A DNA stretch of 64,000 bases from Echinicola salinicaeni (GCF_014280965.1 NZ_JACODZ010000002.1:62001-126000); one strand, 5' to 3'. Counted from the first letter of the stretch, positions 1 through 9,325 are shown. The notes: generated by a model not told the origin, from the letters alone. Translations and numbers: made by a program.

Positions 1-122
1 AAGTACTTTTTTGGGTTTTGATTATTATAAAATATACATTTGAAATGCTATAAGGAAAAGAGCCTAATCAATAGGCCTTCAAAACAAATGATAGATATTA
101 AAACCTATCAACCTATTAAAAT

Positions 123-152
123 AAAAGCAGATGAGAATTCTCGTCTGCTTTT
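123..152 (+). terminator. rho-independent terminator-like hairpin
   Basis: The two arms AAAAGCAGA and TCTGCTTTT flank a GAGAATTCTC palindrome, giving a nearly perfect stem that ends in TTTT. It probably terminates a rightward gene outside the window. It is followed by about 300 bases without genes. Confidence 0.6.
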
Positions 153-369
153 GTTTTCAGCGTTTATTCTGATTGATTTAGAGAAGAAGTGAACATGTTA
201 GGATATCAGATGGTTTGTAAATTGAGTTATAAGATCTGATAGTCAAGCATTTTTCAAAGAGTAGTGAAGTGGAGATGCTTTTGAAATCTATCCTAGGAGC
301 CTCAATTTTTTCGAATATAAGATTATGTATTAAAAAAAATATTATTTACGAATGTGCATGGTGAATGAT

Positions 370-404
370 AATGATTTCATAAACAATATCATGGTGAAAT
401 CATT
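370..404. promoter_or_regulatory. inverted repeat upstream of the first ECF sigma gene
   Basis: AATGATTTCA at 370-379 is the exact reverse complement of TGAAATCATT at 395-404, with a 15-base spacer. It lies 47 bases before the sigma factor start. It could be an operator or an RNA hairpin in the leader; nothing in the sequence decides between these. Confidence 0.35.
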
Positions 405-450
405 TTGACTTTTTCTAGTTTTACTGTTTTATCGTAAAAAGGAGATAGTG

Positions 451-1002
451 ATGATTACTGATCAAGCGGATAATGCGTTGTTTGAAAAAGTACGATTGGG
501 TGACCATATAGCATTTAATAATTTGTATGATAGGTTTTGGGAGCTAATGTATGGAGCAGCCTATGCAAGAGTGAAGTCTTGTGATTTGGCCAAAGATATT
601 GTGCAAGAGATTTTTGTTGATATATGGAATCGGAAGAAAACGATCAAAATTAGATCCACTGTGAAGGTATACCTGCTTACCGCGGTAAAGTATAAGGTTT
701 TTAGAGTAATAGATGAATTGGCCAAGTTGGAGCAATTGGACAGGGAAAATGGCGATTTGACTTATTATAATAGTAATGATTTACTAGATTTTGAGGAGAT
801 ATATAATTTGATAGCGTTAAGTTTGGACAAGCTTCCAGACCACCACCGTGAGATATTTACTTTAAGTAAATTAGGTGGGCTAAGTGCCAAAGAAATCAGC
901 CTCAGAGTAGAATTGGAACCTCAATCAGTCCATAATATTCTCTCCAAAACTTCGAAATTTATGAGAAAAGAACTCAAAGATCATTATTCGATTTTTCTAT
1001 GA
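451..1002 (+). CDS. ECF RNA polymerase sigma factor (set A, copy 1)
   Basis: This is a sigma-70 family extracytoplasmic-function sigma factor of about 183 residues that would direct RNA polymerase to the promoter of the SusC/SusD operon downstream. Region 2 is visible as AYARVKSCDLAKDIVQEIF followed by DIWNRK, and region 4 near residues 130-170 (LPDHHREIFTLSKLGG, then an HTH around LSAKEISLRV). The ATG at 451 is preferred over GTG at 448 because GGAG at 441-444 is then six bases away. It is a close paralogue of the next gene and ends in the same SIFL tail. The nearest FecR anti-sigma gene starts at 2063, so both sigma factors may share one anti-sigma factor; that is inference. Confidence 0.93.
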   Translation: MITDQADNALFEKVRLGDHIAFNNLYDRFWELMYGAAYARVKSCDLAKDIVQEIFVDIWNRKKTIKIRSTVKVYLLTAVKYKVFRVIDELAKLEQLDRENGDLTYYNSNDLLDFEEIYNLIALSLDKLPDHHREIFTLSKLGGLSAKEISLRVELEPQSVHNILSKTSKFMRKELKDHYSIFL

Positions 1003-1186
1003 TATTATTTATGTGATTTTTGTTGCTGTAATATGTTTGTTGTTTTGTTTTTTAGTATTTTTCTTTATTGTTTTATGTTTTTATTATTGTATTTTGGTTT
1101 TTTATTTTGAATTAATCTCCTTTTATGGAACCTTGTGAATGTTTGCTTTAAACGAACTCCGTCTTTGGAGAAGGTAGGTTATATTC

Positions 1187-1202
1187 ATTTCCTGAAGGAA
1201 AT
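1187..1202. promoter_or_regulatory. short palindrome upstream of second ECF sigma gene
   Basis: ATTTCCT at 1187-1193 and AGGAAAT at 1196-1202 form a perfect 7-bp inverted repeat with a two-base centre. A near-match to the Bacteroidota -7 element (TTAGTTTG, 1204-1211) follows immediately. It could be a repressor or activator site for the second sigma gene, or a small leader hairpin. Confidence 0.3.
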
Positions 1203-1265
1203 ATTAGTTTGCAAAGTGTTTTTGCGGTTATTTAAAAGGCGGCAAGTAGACGTTCAAGAAAAACA

Positions 1266-1814
1266 ATGAAGGAATCCTCCATAGATATAGGACTTTTCGA
1301 AAGAGTGAGAAAAGGAGATAAATCTGCTTTTGATGCTTTGTATTATAAATATTGGGAACTATTGTATGGTTCAGCTTATGCAAGAATAAAGTCTGTGGAC
1401 CTTGCTCAGGATATTGTTCAAGAAATTTTTATCGATATTTGGAACAGGAGGAATAAGCTTGTGATTATGTCAGATCCAAAGGTGTATTTACTGACTGCAG
1501 TGAAGTATAAGGTCTTTAGGTTTATTGATAAGATGAGGAGACAAGAGACTTTACAGAATAGTAGGATTGAACTGTTAAGCGAGGAGAATAATCTGTTAGA
1601 GTTTGAGGAGATATATGAACGAATCGAGGTGTGTCTGGAAAAGTTTTCAGAGACACATAAAACAATTTTTCGACTTAATAAATTAGAGGGATTTAATGCA
1701 AAAGAAATTGGACTTCAAGTGGGCATGGCCACGCAGTCAGTGCATAATATTATTAGCAAAACAACCAAGGTGGTCAAGAAGGAGCTGAAAGGCTATTATT
1801 CTATTTTTTTGTAA
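1266..1814 (+). CDS. ECF RNA polymerase sigma factor (set A, copy 2)
   Basis: A second ECF sigma factor of 182 residues, strongly similar to the preceding one along its whole length. Both share blocks such as DIVQEIF, VYLLTAVKYKVFR and FEEIY, and the terminal YYSIFL/HYSIFL. Region 2 lies around residues 30-70 and the region-4 HTH around 135-170. It sits between the first sigma gene and the FecR gene, the usual sigma/anti-sigma order in Bacteroidota nutrient-uptake loci. The pair looks like a tandem duplication that has diverged. Whether both are active, or recognise different promoters, cannot be read from the sequence. Confidence 0.93.
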   Translation: MKESSIDIGLFERVRKGDKSAFDALYYKYWELLYGSAYARIKSVDLAQDIVQEIFIDIWNRRNKLVIMSDPKVYLLTAVKYKVFRFIDKMRRQETLQNSRIELLSEENNLLEFEEIYERIEVCLEKFSETHKTIFRLNKLEGFNAKEIGLQVGMATQSVHNIISKTTKVVKKELKGYYSIFL

Positions 1815-2062
1815 GGCTTGTCTTTTGTTAAGCTGATTGCTCAGTTTAAGATAGTTCTCTTTCGATTATTTACTCATGATTTTTTTTAATCTTTTTTCTT
1901 TCTGAAAAAAGATGTTTTAATAATTTTTTAATTACTTATAAATTGCTGACTATTAGTTTTTTGTGATTTTAAAGTTACCCGGTTATTAATAACTCCTTTT
2001 AATAGATAATATATAAATAACATGCTCTGAAAGTAAGATTGCGTACCGAGCTGTACTTATAT

Positions 2063-3115
2063 ATGATGACAAGAAAAAACGAACATATTCCAAAGTATAT
2101 AGAAGAGTCAATAAGAAAGCTATTAAGGGGAGGGGGGATAGAAGCAGAGGAGCTTGAGCGACTAAATAATTGGTATGATAGCCAAATGGAGCAAGGTCTA
2201 GAGATTGATTCTATATTGACAAAAGAGGAACTAAGGGAACTGATGCTCTCAAATATCCATAGGCACTTGGAGAGAGCTGATGGACATGGGGCTGATCTGA
2301 ATGTAAACCACAAGGTCACTAGAGAAAAGAATGAAGAAACAATATTTAGGCGTCTGGCTAAAAGTACTTTAGTGCGGGCTGCAGCAATTTTGTTGATTTT
2401 GATAGGTACTGTAGTAGTTCTTAGTCTCGATCGCCAAGCAGATACAGTAGCAGTAAGCCAAGAGCAATGGACTGTACATGCAAATCCAAAAGGGCAAAAG
2501 AGTAAAATGAAGCTGCCCGATGGTTCTACCGTAATATTGAATGCAGACAGTGAAGTTAGATATGTATCTGATTTTGGACAAAACAGCAGGGATATTTTTC
2601 TTAAGGGGCAGGCATTTTTTGAGGTGGAAAAAGACAGCATCCCTTTTAGGGTAATGAGTGCAGGGGTGGTTACAGAGGCATTGGGGACTTCCTTTGATAT
2701 CAAGTCGTTTGAGGGGCAAGCACCACTAGTTCGTCTGACAACTGGTAGGGTTAAGGTATACCAACAAGAAAAAAATGATACTCAGGTCATTTTGGAACCT
2801 GGCGAGGAAGTCAGAATAATAGCTGGAGCCCTGACGGCAGTTGAGAATTTTGACATAGAAAAAGCAATTGGATGGCAAAAAGGGATTATTGTCTTTGACC
2901 GGGTAACTTTCAGTGAGGTATTTGAGGTTTTGGAACGCTGGTATAATGTGGAGATAGATATTGAAAATCTTCCAAATGCAGGTAAACTGGTGTCTGGAGA
3001 ATTTAAAAAGGCTATGCTGGTAAATGTGTTAGAAAGTTTGTCTTATTCTTATGGGTTTGATTATCAGGTTTATAAAGATAAAAATAAAGTAAATGTTCAA
3101 TTTAAAAAACCATAA
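2063..3115 (+). CDS. FecR-family anti-sigma factor (set A)
   Basis: A single-pass inner-membrane anti-sigma factor that would hold the ECF sigma factor until the cognate SusC receptor signals through its STN domain. The N-terminal cytoplasmic part (residues 1-100) is followed by one membrane segment (around AAILLILIGTVVVLSL). The periplasmic FecR domain comes next, with the typical LPDGSTVILNADSEVRY, AFFEV and LGTSFDIKS blocks, and a DUF4974-like end (FDRVTFSEVFEVLERWYNV). The open frame extends back to a TTG at 2039, but the ATG at 2063 (or the adjacent one at 2066) gives a normal FecR start. It precedes the SusC gene by about 135 bases containing two hairpins. Confidence 0.9.
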   Translation: MMTRKNEHIPKYIEESIRKLLRGGGIEAEELERLNNWYDSQMEQGLEIDSILTKEELRELMLSNIHRHLERADGHGADLNVNHKVTREKNEETIFRRLAKSTLVRAAAILLILIGTVVVLSLDRQADTVAVSQEQWTVHANPKGQKSKMKLPDGSTVILNADSEVRYVSDFGQNSRDIFLKGQAFFEVEKDSIPFRVMSAGVVTEALGTSFDIKSFEGQAPLVRLTTGRVKVYQQEKNDTQVILEPGEEVRIIAGALTAVENFDIEKAIGWQKGIIVFDRVTFSEVFEVLERWYNVEIDIENLPNAGKLVSGEFKKAMLVNVLESLSYSYGFDYQVYKDKNKVNVQFKKP

Positions 3116-3140
3116 TACTATGTGAAAAAAATAAAAAAAG

Positions 3141-3208
3141 AAAAGCCAACAGGTAAACTGATGGCTTTTGAAAAGGAGAATAGATGAGTTTCTCAGGCCA
3201 ATCTATTC
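3141..3208 (+). promoter_or_regulatory. two leader hairpins between FecR and SusC (set A)
   Basis: The first hairpin pairs AAAAGCCA (3141-3148) with TGGCTTTT (3162-3169), with an inner CAG/CTG. The second pairs GAATAGAT (3178-3185) with ATCTATTC (3201-3208). The first resembles a weak terminator without a long T run. They may attenuate read-through from the regulator into the receptor gene or stabilise the susC message end. Function is inferred from position only. Confidence 0.45.
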
Positions 3209-3251
3209 GCCAACGTTTTAATGTCTCTTAACACCAAAACATTTCAAATTT

Positions 3252-6200
3252 ATGAAAAAAATCTTACATGCGATCTGTATGATAGGCAAATTCTATTTGT
3301 ATGGTTTTTTCGTACAGCTATTGTTTTTCAACTTGTTGTACGCAGAATCATCGAATGCACAAGGAGCTTTGGATATTAGCAAAGTTCAGTTAGATCTCGA
3401 CATGGATAAGGCTACTTTAGAAGAAGTTTTCAATGCCATTAAGTCTAAAACCGAATTCACTTTTATTTATGATGAAATTCTGACAGAGGAAGCACCACCA
3501 GTTTCTATTAAAGTGAGAAATAAATCCTTAGAGCATATCCTTTTACAACTTTCCCGTTCTCATAGTTTGTCGTTTAAGCAGGTAGACGATCGTATCAGTG
3601 TAAAGACTTTGGATAGAGGAACGTTTACAGAGGTAGTGAAGGAAGTGGCTGTAAATGGCACCGTTGTGGACAAATTTGGGGAACCCATTCCAGGAGTGAC
3701 AGTGGTCATCAAAGGCACAACGATGGGCGTTTCTACTGATATTGATGGAAAATATTCTTTGTTAGTGCCAGAAGAGGCCTCTTTGGTCTATTCCTTTGTT
3801 GGCTTTGTTTCCCAAGAGATTAATGTAGGGGATAAAAGCCAGATTGATATTATATTACTAGAAGATCTTACATCATTGGATGAAGTAGTGGTAACTGCTT
3901 TAGGAATTGAAAAGGCAGAAGCCAGTTTGGGCTATGCTGTCCAAGAAGTAAAAGGAAAACAATTTGAAAAAGTTAAAAGTGATCAATTCCTCGATATACT
4001 GAACGGAAAGATAGCCGGTCTAAGGGTAAATAGTCGTTCAGGCTTATTACAAGACCCTGGCATCTCCCTCAGGGGAAGGACGCCCCTCTACGTAGTAAAT
4101 GGGATTCCTATTCGAAATTCTTTTAGAGGGATTGCACCTGATGATATAGAGAAGATTACTGTGTTAAAGGGGCCTCAGGCTTCAGTGTTATATGGATCTA
4201 AAGGTAAAGATGGTGCGATAGTGATTACCACAAAGAGTTCAGGGGAAGAGGAATTACTACTTTCAATTAATTCTTCAACCCAAGTTTCAACTGGATATCT
4301 TACAATACCTAAAGTACAGACGATTTATGGACAGGGTGAATTTGGCCAATACGCCTATGTAGACGGAAAAGGAGGGGGACTCTATGATGATATTTGGGTT
4401 TGGGGACCAAAAATGGATCAATCCGATCCTAATACTGAAAGTGGATATTGGGAGACCCCGCAATATAACAGTCCAGTTGATCCAGAAACTGGTGAAAGAA
4501 TCCCAACTCCGTGGAGATCACATCCTGACAACCTCAAAAATCTATTAAGGAATGGACTTGTAACCAATAATAATATTAGCGTTTCACAAAAAATAGGTAA
4601 GGGAGCATTCAATATAGGTTTGAACCAGATGTATCGAAAGGGGATGATCCCTAATACTGATGTAAATCAGGTTGGAGTTAATATGGGTGGTAACTACGAG
4701 GTTACTGATAGACTTACCTTCGCAGCGAACCTAAATTATAGTAATCTTTTTACCAATAACTATCCTCCTGTAGGTTATGGAAATGATCAGGTATATTATA
4801 ATACGGTCCTTTATATGGGAGCCAATAATGATATAATGGATTTAAAGGACTATTGGGTAGAGGGGCAAGAAGGATATTTGCAACGAAACTATAATTATGC
4901 TTGGTTTCAAAATCCGTGGTTTTTGGCATATGAATATCTTCGTCCATATTCCAAAAAAAGAGTTATTGCCTCTGCTTCCTTGGATTATAAGTTGGGAGAG
5001 GAGACGAGTTTATTGCTAAGGCTTGGGAACGATTACCAATTTACAAATAACGAATTCAAGAAGCCTTATGCATGGGTGAATGGAGAGACTGGGTCCTATT
5101 CCAAAAACACTTATGATGAATCTTTATTGGATGTCACGGCTATTATTAATAGTAAGAAGAAGTTTGGAGACTTCGGTTTTGATCTAATGGGAGGAGGAAA
5201 CTGGAATGAAGAATTGACAAAAAGCCTTTCAGGAACTACAGTGGGAGGTTTGATCGTGCCAGATGTGTACAACTTTTCCAATTCCAAAAAACAAGCAACG
5301 GTAGAAAACTGGACAAACCATAAACGTATGTTTGGATTATTTGGGTCAGCTACTGTTTCTTGGAAAGAGTCCTTATTCTTTGGGTTTACAGGTAGAAATG
5401 ACTGGTCATCAGCGTTGATACAAGGAAACCGGTCTTATTTCTATCCTTCAGTATCTTCCAGTATAATTGCTTCACGATTGATCAGGTTGCCAGAGCAAAT
5501 TAGCTTCCTTAAGTTTCGCGGTTCCTGGGCAAGGGTGGGTAGAGATATGAGCCCATATAACTTGGCCAATTATTATTATCTCTCTAGGGTTTGGGGAAAT
5601 AGTCCTTCGTTTGCACCAGTGGATAGGGCGATTGATCCAGATATCAAACCAAGTATGACCGATTCTTACGAGTTAGGCTTGGACTTAAGGCTCTTCGATG
5701 ATAAGGTAAAAATCGATTTTGCCTACTTCAATACTTTGGATAAAGCTTGGATTCAAGAAGTAAGCATTCCTTCCCCTTCCGGATATGGAACGATGTTGAC
5801 AAATGGAAACTCTTATTTAAGAGATGGCTTTGAAATAACATTGGGATTAAAGCCAATCCAGAGTAAGGATTTGGACTGGAATATTTCAGCGAATGTTTTC
5901 AAGTTTAAAACAGTCCTTTACGATATCTACAATGACCAATATAAATATGGTTATCTAAAAGTAGGGGACAGAACAGACTCGTTTTTTGCACCAGTATATC
6001 TAAAGCAACCCGGTACTGACAACTTTGTAGTAGATAATAATGGCTTGCCAATAGTTGATAATTTCAATAGAAATCTGGGAAACAAAGACCCAAAGCTGGA
6101 AACTGGGCTTAATAATTTCTTGAGGTATAAGAAATTATCAGTTGATATGCAGTTTACCGCTAGGTTTGGAGGTTTGATTTATTCACAGTTGAATGCAAGA

Positions 6201-6668
6201 ATGATTGAGACAGGAAAAGATCCTAGAACAGCTACTCCTCTACGAGAAGAAGATTGGGATAAGATTCCTTCTTATATCCCTGAAGATGCAGTGGTGGTTA
6301 CTGAAGGGGAAATCATATATAATTCCCAAGGGGATGTGATTAGTGACACCAGGAAGTTTGCCCCAAGTGAAATCCCTGTAATGTTCAAAGACTGGATGAG
6401 GAAAATGGGAAGCTTGGGAGGAAGAATGACGGAAGGGTGGAATGTGTATGATGCTTCTTTTATCAAACTCAGAAGTGTGTCACTGACTTATGATCTATCT
6501 GATTTTGTAGAGGAAACAGAATGGATAAAGGGGCTTGACGTGTCTTTGATAGGACAAAATTTATGGATGTGGAAAAAACTTCCACATGAGGACCCTGATG
6601 GAGCAGTAACAACTTTGGGCTATCCAACAGAACGGTATGTGGGGCTTAACTTTTCTGTAAAATTCTAA
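3252..6668 (+). CDS. SusC/RagA-family TonB-dependent outer-membrane transporter with STN domain (set A)
   Basis: An outer-membrane barrel that imports a ligand delivered by its SusD partner, using TonB energy. After a signal peptide ending near NAQG it has an STN domain (about residues 45-115) that can signal to FecR. A carboxypeptidase-D-like beta domain follows (about 130-215; PGVTVVIKGTTMGVSTDIDG), then the DEVVVTALGIEK linker, the plug (LRGRTPLYVVNG, VLKGPQASVLYG) and a long barrel ending LNFSVKF. Length (1138 aa) is normal for STN-bearing SusC proteins. The gene downstream encodes a SusD-like protein and then phosphoesterases, so the cargo may be phosphorylated; this is inference. It resembles the SusC at 52856 in the LGYAVQ region. 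Confidence 0.95.
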   Translation: MKKILHAICMIGKFYLYGFFVQLLFFNLLYAESSNAQGALDISKVQLDLDMDKATLEEVFNAIKSKTEFTFIYDEILTEEAPPVSIKVRNKSLEHILLQLSRSHSLSFKQVDDRISVKTLDRGTFTEVVKEVAVNGTVVDKFGEPIPGVTVVIKGTTMGVSTDIDGKYSLLVPEEASLVYSFVGFVSQEINVGDKSQIDIILLEDLTSLDEVVVTALGIEKAEASLGYAVQEVKGKQFEKVKSDQFLDILNGKIAGLRVNSRSGLLQDPGISLRGRTPLYVVNGIPIRNSFRGIAPDDIEKITVLKGPQASVLYGSKGKDGAIVITTKSSGEEELLLSINSSTQVSTGYLTIPKVQTIYGQGEFGQYAYVDGKGGGLYDDIWVWGPKMDQSDPNTESGYWETPQYNSPVDPETGERIPTPWRSHPDNLKNLLRNGLVTNNNISVSQKIGKGAFNIGLNQMYRKGMIPNTDVNQVGVNMGGNYEVTDRLTFAANLNYSNLFTNNYPPVGYGNDQVYYNTVLYMGANNDIMDLKDYWVEGQEGYLQRNYNYAWFQNPWFLAYEYLRPYSKKRVIASASLDYKLGEETSLLLRLGNDYQFTNNEFKKPYAWVNGETGSYSKNTYDESLLDVTAIINSKKKFGDFGFDLMGGGNWNEELTKSLSGTTVGGLIVPDVYNFSNSKKQATVENWTNHKRMFGLFGSATVSWKESLFFGFTGRNDWSSALIQGNRSYFYPSVSSSIIASRLIRLPEQISFLKFRGSWARVGRDMSPYNLANYYYLSRVWGNSPSFAPVDRAIDPDIKPSMTDSYELGLDLRLFDDKVKIDFAYFNTLDKAWIQEVSIPSPSGYGTMLTNGNSYLRDGFEITLGLKPIQSKDLDWNISANVFKFKTVLYDIYNDQYKYGYLKVGDRTDSFFAPVYLKQPGTDNFVVDNNGLPIVDNFNRNLGNKDPKLETGLNNFLRYKKLSVDMQFTARFGGLIYSQLNARMIETGKDPRTATPLREEDWDKIPSYIPEDAVVVTEGEIIYNSQGDVISDTRKFAPSEIPVMFKDWMRKMGSLGGRMTEGWNVYDASFIKLRSVSLTYDLSDFVEETEWIKGLDVSLIGQNLWMWKKLPHEDPDGAVTTLGYPTERYVGLNFSVKF

Positions 6669-6687
6669 CATTACAAATTGAAACAAC

Positions 6688-8223
6688 ATGAAAATCATGC
6701 AATCTATAAAAGGGTATTGTCTTATCGCTTTATTGAGCTTATTGGCTAGTTGCTCAATGAGTTTGGATGAGGTGAGTGAAAACCCAAATCGCTCAGAGGT
6801 GACCAACCCTGGAAACCTTCTGACTTATGTGTTATTAGATACTTTTGGTCCAGTATACTATGGTTACAATCGACAGATTGATAACTATTATATAGACTGG
6901 CGATTCGGCGGGTCTCATTTGAATTGGAATCGAAGGTCTTTTACGGCGGATTACCGTAGGCTTACTATCATAGATTTGATGAAGGAGGAAGCAGAAAGAG
7001 TTGATTTAAAGGCATATATTCCAATTGGCCAGTTTTTGGAAGCTTATTGGATGTTTAATATTACTAGGCTATACGGAGATGTACCTTTTTCTCAGGCCAA
7101 TAAGTTAGACGAAGGACTTTCCAATCCTAGCTATGATCAACAAGAGGATATTATTTATTCAATTTTAAAAAAATTGGAAGAAGCTAATAATGGACTAGCT
7201 TCCTTGGGAGGAGAGCAAATTCAAGGTGATGTTATTTATGACGGAGATCTTGCAAAATGGCGAAAATTGGTAAACATGTTTCGATTAAGGGTCTTGATCA
7301 ATCTAACCACAAAGACTAGTGTAAAGGATATTGATGTTCAAGACTTGTTTGCTCAGATTGTGGATGACCAAGCCAATAATCCATTGATGGGCCAATTGGA
7401 TGACAGCCCAATACTCTATGAAGAAGATAATCCTGATAATTATTATATCTACAGTAACAATAACTTTATTTCGGGAATCAGAATCACCCAGTTTTTGGCG
7501 GAATATATGAAGGATCACCGGGATGTAAGGTTGATGGAGTTTGCTCAGCCAACTATATATGCGGAAGAAAATGACCTAGACCCAGATGATTTTAATAATT
7601 ACTATGGGACTAATCCTTGGCCTAAGCAGTCAAATAATTCCAATTATCCCTTAGAGGATAGTAAAAAAGTTTCCAGGGTAAATAACAAGTACCATCGAAA
7701 CCCTGTGGGACCTCCTACCATGGTAATAGGCTATCCAGAGCAACAGTTTATACTTGCAGAGGCGGCATTGAGAGGTTGGATTCAAGACGCACCTGATACT
7801 CATTTTGATCTTGGAGTTAGGGCTTCTTATGCTTTTTTTGGGATTGGAGAATCAGAGGCAGAAGCTTATTTATCTCAAGAAAATGTAAAGCTTTTAGGAG
7901 ATGAAGAAGAGATGTTCGAGCGGATCATTTCTGAAAAATATCTTAATTTCTTTATGCAAGGAGGTTATGAGCCCTACTTTGAAATTAGAAGGACTGGCTA
8001 CCCCGACTTTGGGAAGTATGTAGAACCCGATATTTCAACATTATATAATAATGGAAATCTTCCTTTGAGGTATTTGTATCCATTGGGTGAAGTTACTGAT
8101 AACCAGTCTAACCTGGCACAAGCAGTGAGTCGCTTGGATCAAGGAGATAATATTTTTTCCAAAATGTGGATGATCCAAGGAGAAGATATACTTAAAAATC
8201 CTAGCCCATTTCCCTATCACTAG
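6688..8223 (+). CDS. SusD/RagB-like surface lipoprotein (SusD-like_2 type, set A)
   Basis: A surface lipoprotein of 511 residues that should sit on the SusC barrel and bind the ligand. The signal peptide ends in the lipobox LLASC near residue 22, and the mature start SLDEVSENPNRS resembles the SusD-like_2 group (compare FDEINTNPNTPS in the gene at 56163). A FNITRLYGDVPFSQA block and a C-terminal FEIRRTGYPDF block are typical of this group. It starts 20 bases after the SusC stop, so the two are co-transcribed. The ligand is unknown. Confidence 0.93.
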   Translation: MKIMQSIKGYCLIALLSLLASCSMSLDEVSENPNRSEVTNPGNLLTYVLLDTFGPVYYGYNRQIDNYYIDWRFGGSHLNWNRRSFTADYRRLTIIDLMKEEAERVDLKAYIPIGQFLEAYWMFNITRLYGDVPFSQANKLDEGLSNPSYDQQEDIIYSILKKLEEANNGLASLGGEQIQGDVIYDGDLAKWRKLVNMFRLRVLINLTTKTSVKDIDVQDLFAQIVDDQANNPLMGQLDDSPILYEEDNPDNYYIYSNNNFISGIRITQFLAEYMKDHRDVRLMEFAQPTIYAEENDLDPDDFNNYYGTNPWPKQSNNSNYPLEDSKKVSRVNNKYHRNPVGPPTMVIGYPEQQFILAEAALRGWIQDAPDTHFDLGVRASYAFFGIGESEAEAYLSQENVKLLGDEEEMFERIISEKYLNFFMQGGYEPYFEIRRTGYPDFGKYVEPDISTLYNNGNLPLRYLYPLGEVTDNQSNLAQAVSRLDQGDNIFSKMWMIQGEDILKNPSPFPYH

Positions 8224-8253
8224 CCTCGTCTTTTACTAATATTTATTTATGTC

Positions 8254-9309
8254 ATGAATAGAAAGAAATTTATTGCTAGGTTATTCGATTTAGCAGGAGG
8301 AATAATTGTGTTCCCATCTATACTTAGCTGCGTTCAAGATTCCGAATTGGATAAGGATTCAGAAAATAAATCAAATAGTCCGGTGTTGACAAGTGGTACG
8401 GTTAGGTTTGGAGTGATTACAGATGTTCATCAAGATTTGATACCCGATGCTGAAGATCGTTTAGGCAAGTTTATTACGGAAGCAAACAAATCCAATCTAG
8501 ACTTCATCATTCAGCTAGGGGATTTTTGCTTTCCTGTAATAAAAAATTCAAATTTTCTTGAGATTTGGAACAGCTTTATTGGAGATAAGTTTCATGTTTT
8601 AGGCAATCATGATTTGGATGTAAACAGCAAGGAAACTTTTCTAAACTTTGTTTCCCAAAGTGATAGGGGAGCTTATTTTTCTTTTGACAAAGGAGGTTTT
8701 CACTTTGTGATATTAGACAATAATTATATCAAATCTGGAGAGGAATTCCTGCCTTATTCCCATCAGAATTACTACGATTATAGTAATAGTGAAATTAATC
8801 AGGTTTCACCAGAACAATTGGTGTGGCTGGAGAAGGATTTAGCACAAACTGATAAGCCTACCATAGTGTTTTCTCATGTCCCAATCAACAAACTAGTAAG
8901 TAATAGAAATGATGTGCTTGGGATTTTTAGAAAAGAAAATGAAAAAGGAAAGAAAGTAATTGCTGCCTTTAGTGGTCATCAGCACCTAAACTGGCATTTG
9001 GAATTGGATGGTGTAAATCATGTTCAAATCAACAGCGCAAGTTATAAGTATTCAGGAAGGGACCATGAAAAGGTTTTTGGAAGATATCCAGAAAGTGTGG
9101 AAAAAGAGTATCCCATCCTTCCCAGTGCGGATCCATATGATGATTCACTTTTCGCAATAGTTGAAATCAATGGAAATGTCAGACAGATCAATATCCAAGG
9201 AAGAGAGGCCAACTTTGTCCCGCCATCTCCATACGATCTAGGATATTATGAGTATACCGATCAAATGAGTCCATCATCAAAGATCGATTCTAGAAAAATC
9301 AAGTTTTAA
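8254..9309 (+). CDS. lipoprotein metallophosphoesterase (calcineurin-like)
   Basis: A secreted calcineurin-like phosphoesterase of 351 residues. The metal-binding motifs are visible in order: ITDVHQD (DxH), LGDF (GD), LGNHDLD (GNHD), FSHVP (H) and SGHQH (GHxH). The N-terminus has a basic stretch (NRKKF) and a hydrophobic segment ending in ILSC, so it is probably a lipoprotein. The substrate could be a phosphomonoester or phosphodiester. It lies 30 bases after the SusD stop and before collagen-like lipoproteins and a glycerophosphodiester phosphodiesterase, which argues for extracytoplasmic organophosphate breakdown. In place of the usual GDxxD it reads GDFCF, so the second Asp is absent or shifted. 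Confidence 0.88.
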   Translation: MNRKKFIARLFDLAGGIIVFPSILSCVQDSELDKDSENKSNSPVLTSGTVRFGVITDVHQDLIPDAEDRLGKFITEANKSNLDFIIQLGDFCFPVIKNSNFLEIWNSFIGDKFHVLGNHDLDVNSKETFLNFVSQSDRGAYFSFDKGGFHFVILDNNYIKSGEEFLPYSHQNYYDYSNSEINQVSPEQLVWLEKDLAQTDKPTIVFSHVPINKLVSNRNDVLGIFRKENEKGKKVIAAFSGHQHLNWHLELDGVNHVQINSASYKYSGRDHEKVFGRYPESVEKEYPILPSADPYDDSLFAIVEINGNVRQINIQGREANFVPPSPYDLGYYEYTDQMSPSSKIDSRKIKF

Positions 9310-9325
9310 ATTAAACTTTAATGAA

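Larger units (their letters stand above)
1..450. other. gene-free left edge
   Basis: No credible coding sequence was seen before the first sigma factor gene. The stretch holds a terminator-like hairpin at 123-152, which probably ends a gene lying outside the window, and a 10-bp inverted repeat at 370-404 just upstream of the sigma factor. A sequence matching the Bacteroidota -7 consensus (TAnnTTTG) occurs at 35-42 but has no gene directly behind it. Confidence 0.6.

Noticed and set aside
35-42. TACATTTG promoter-like -7 element at the left edge
   Set aside because: It matches the consensus but has no gene within 400 bases and a terminator-like hairpin lies between; its use cannot be supported.
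2039-2062. TTG start 24 bases upstream of the set-A FecR ATG
   Set aside because: The extra eight residues are not typical of FecR, and two ATG codons follow directly.
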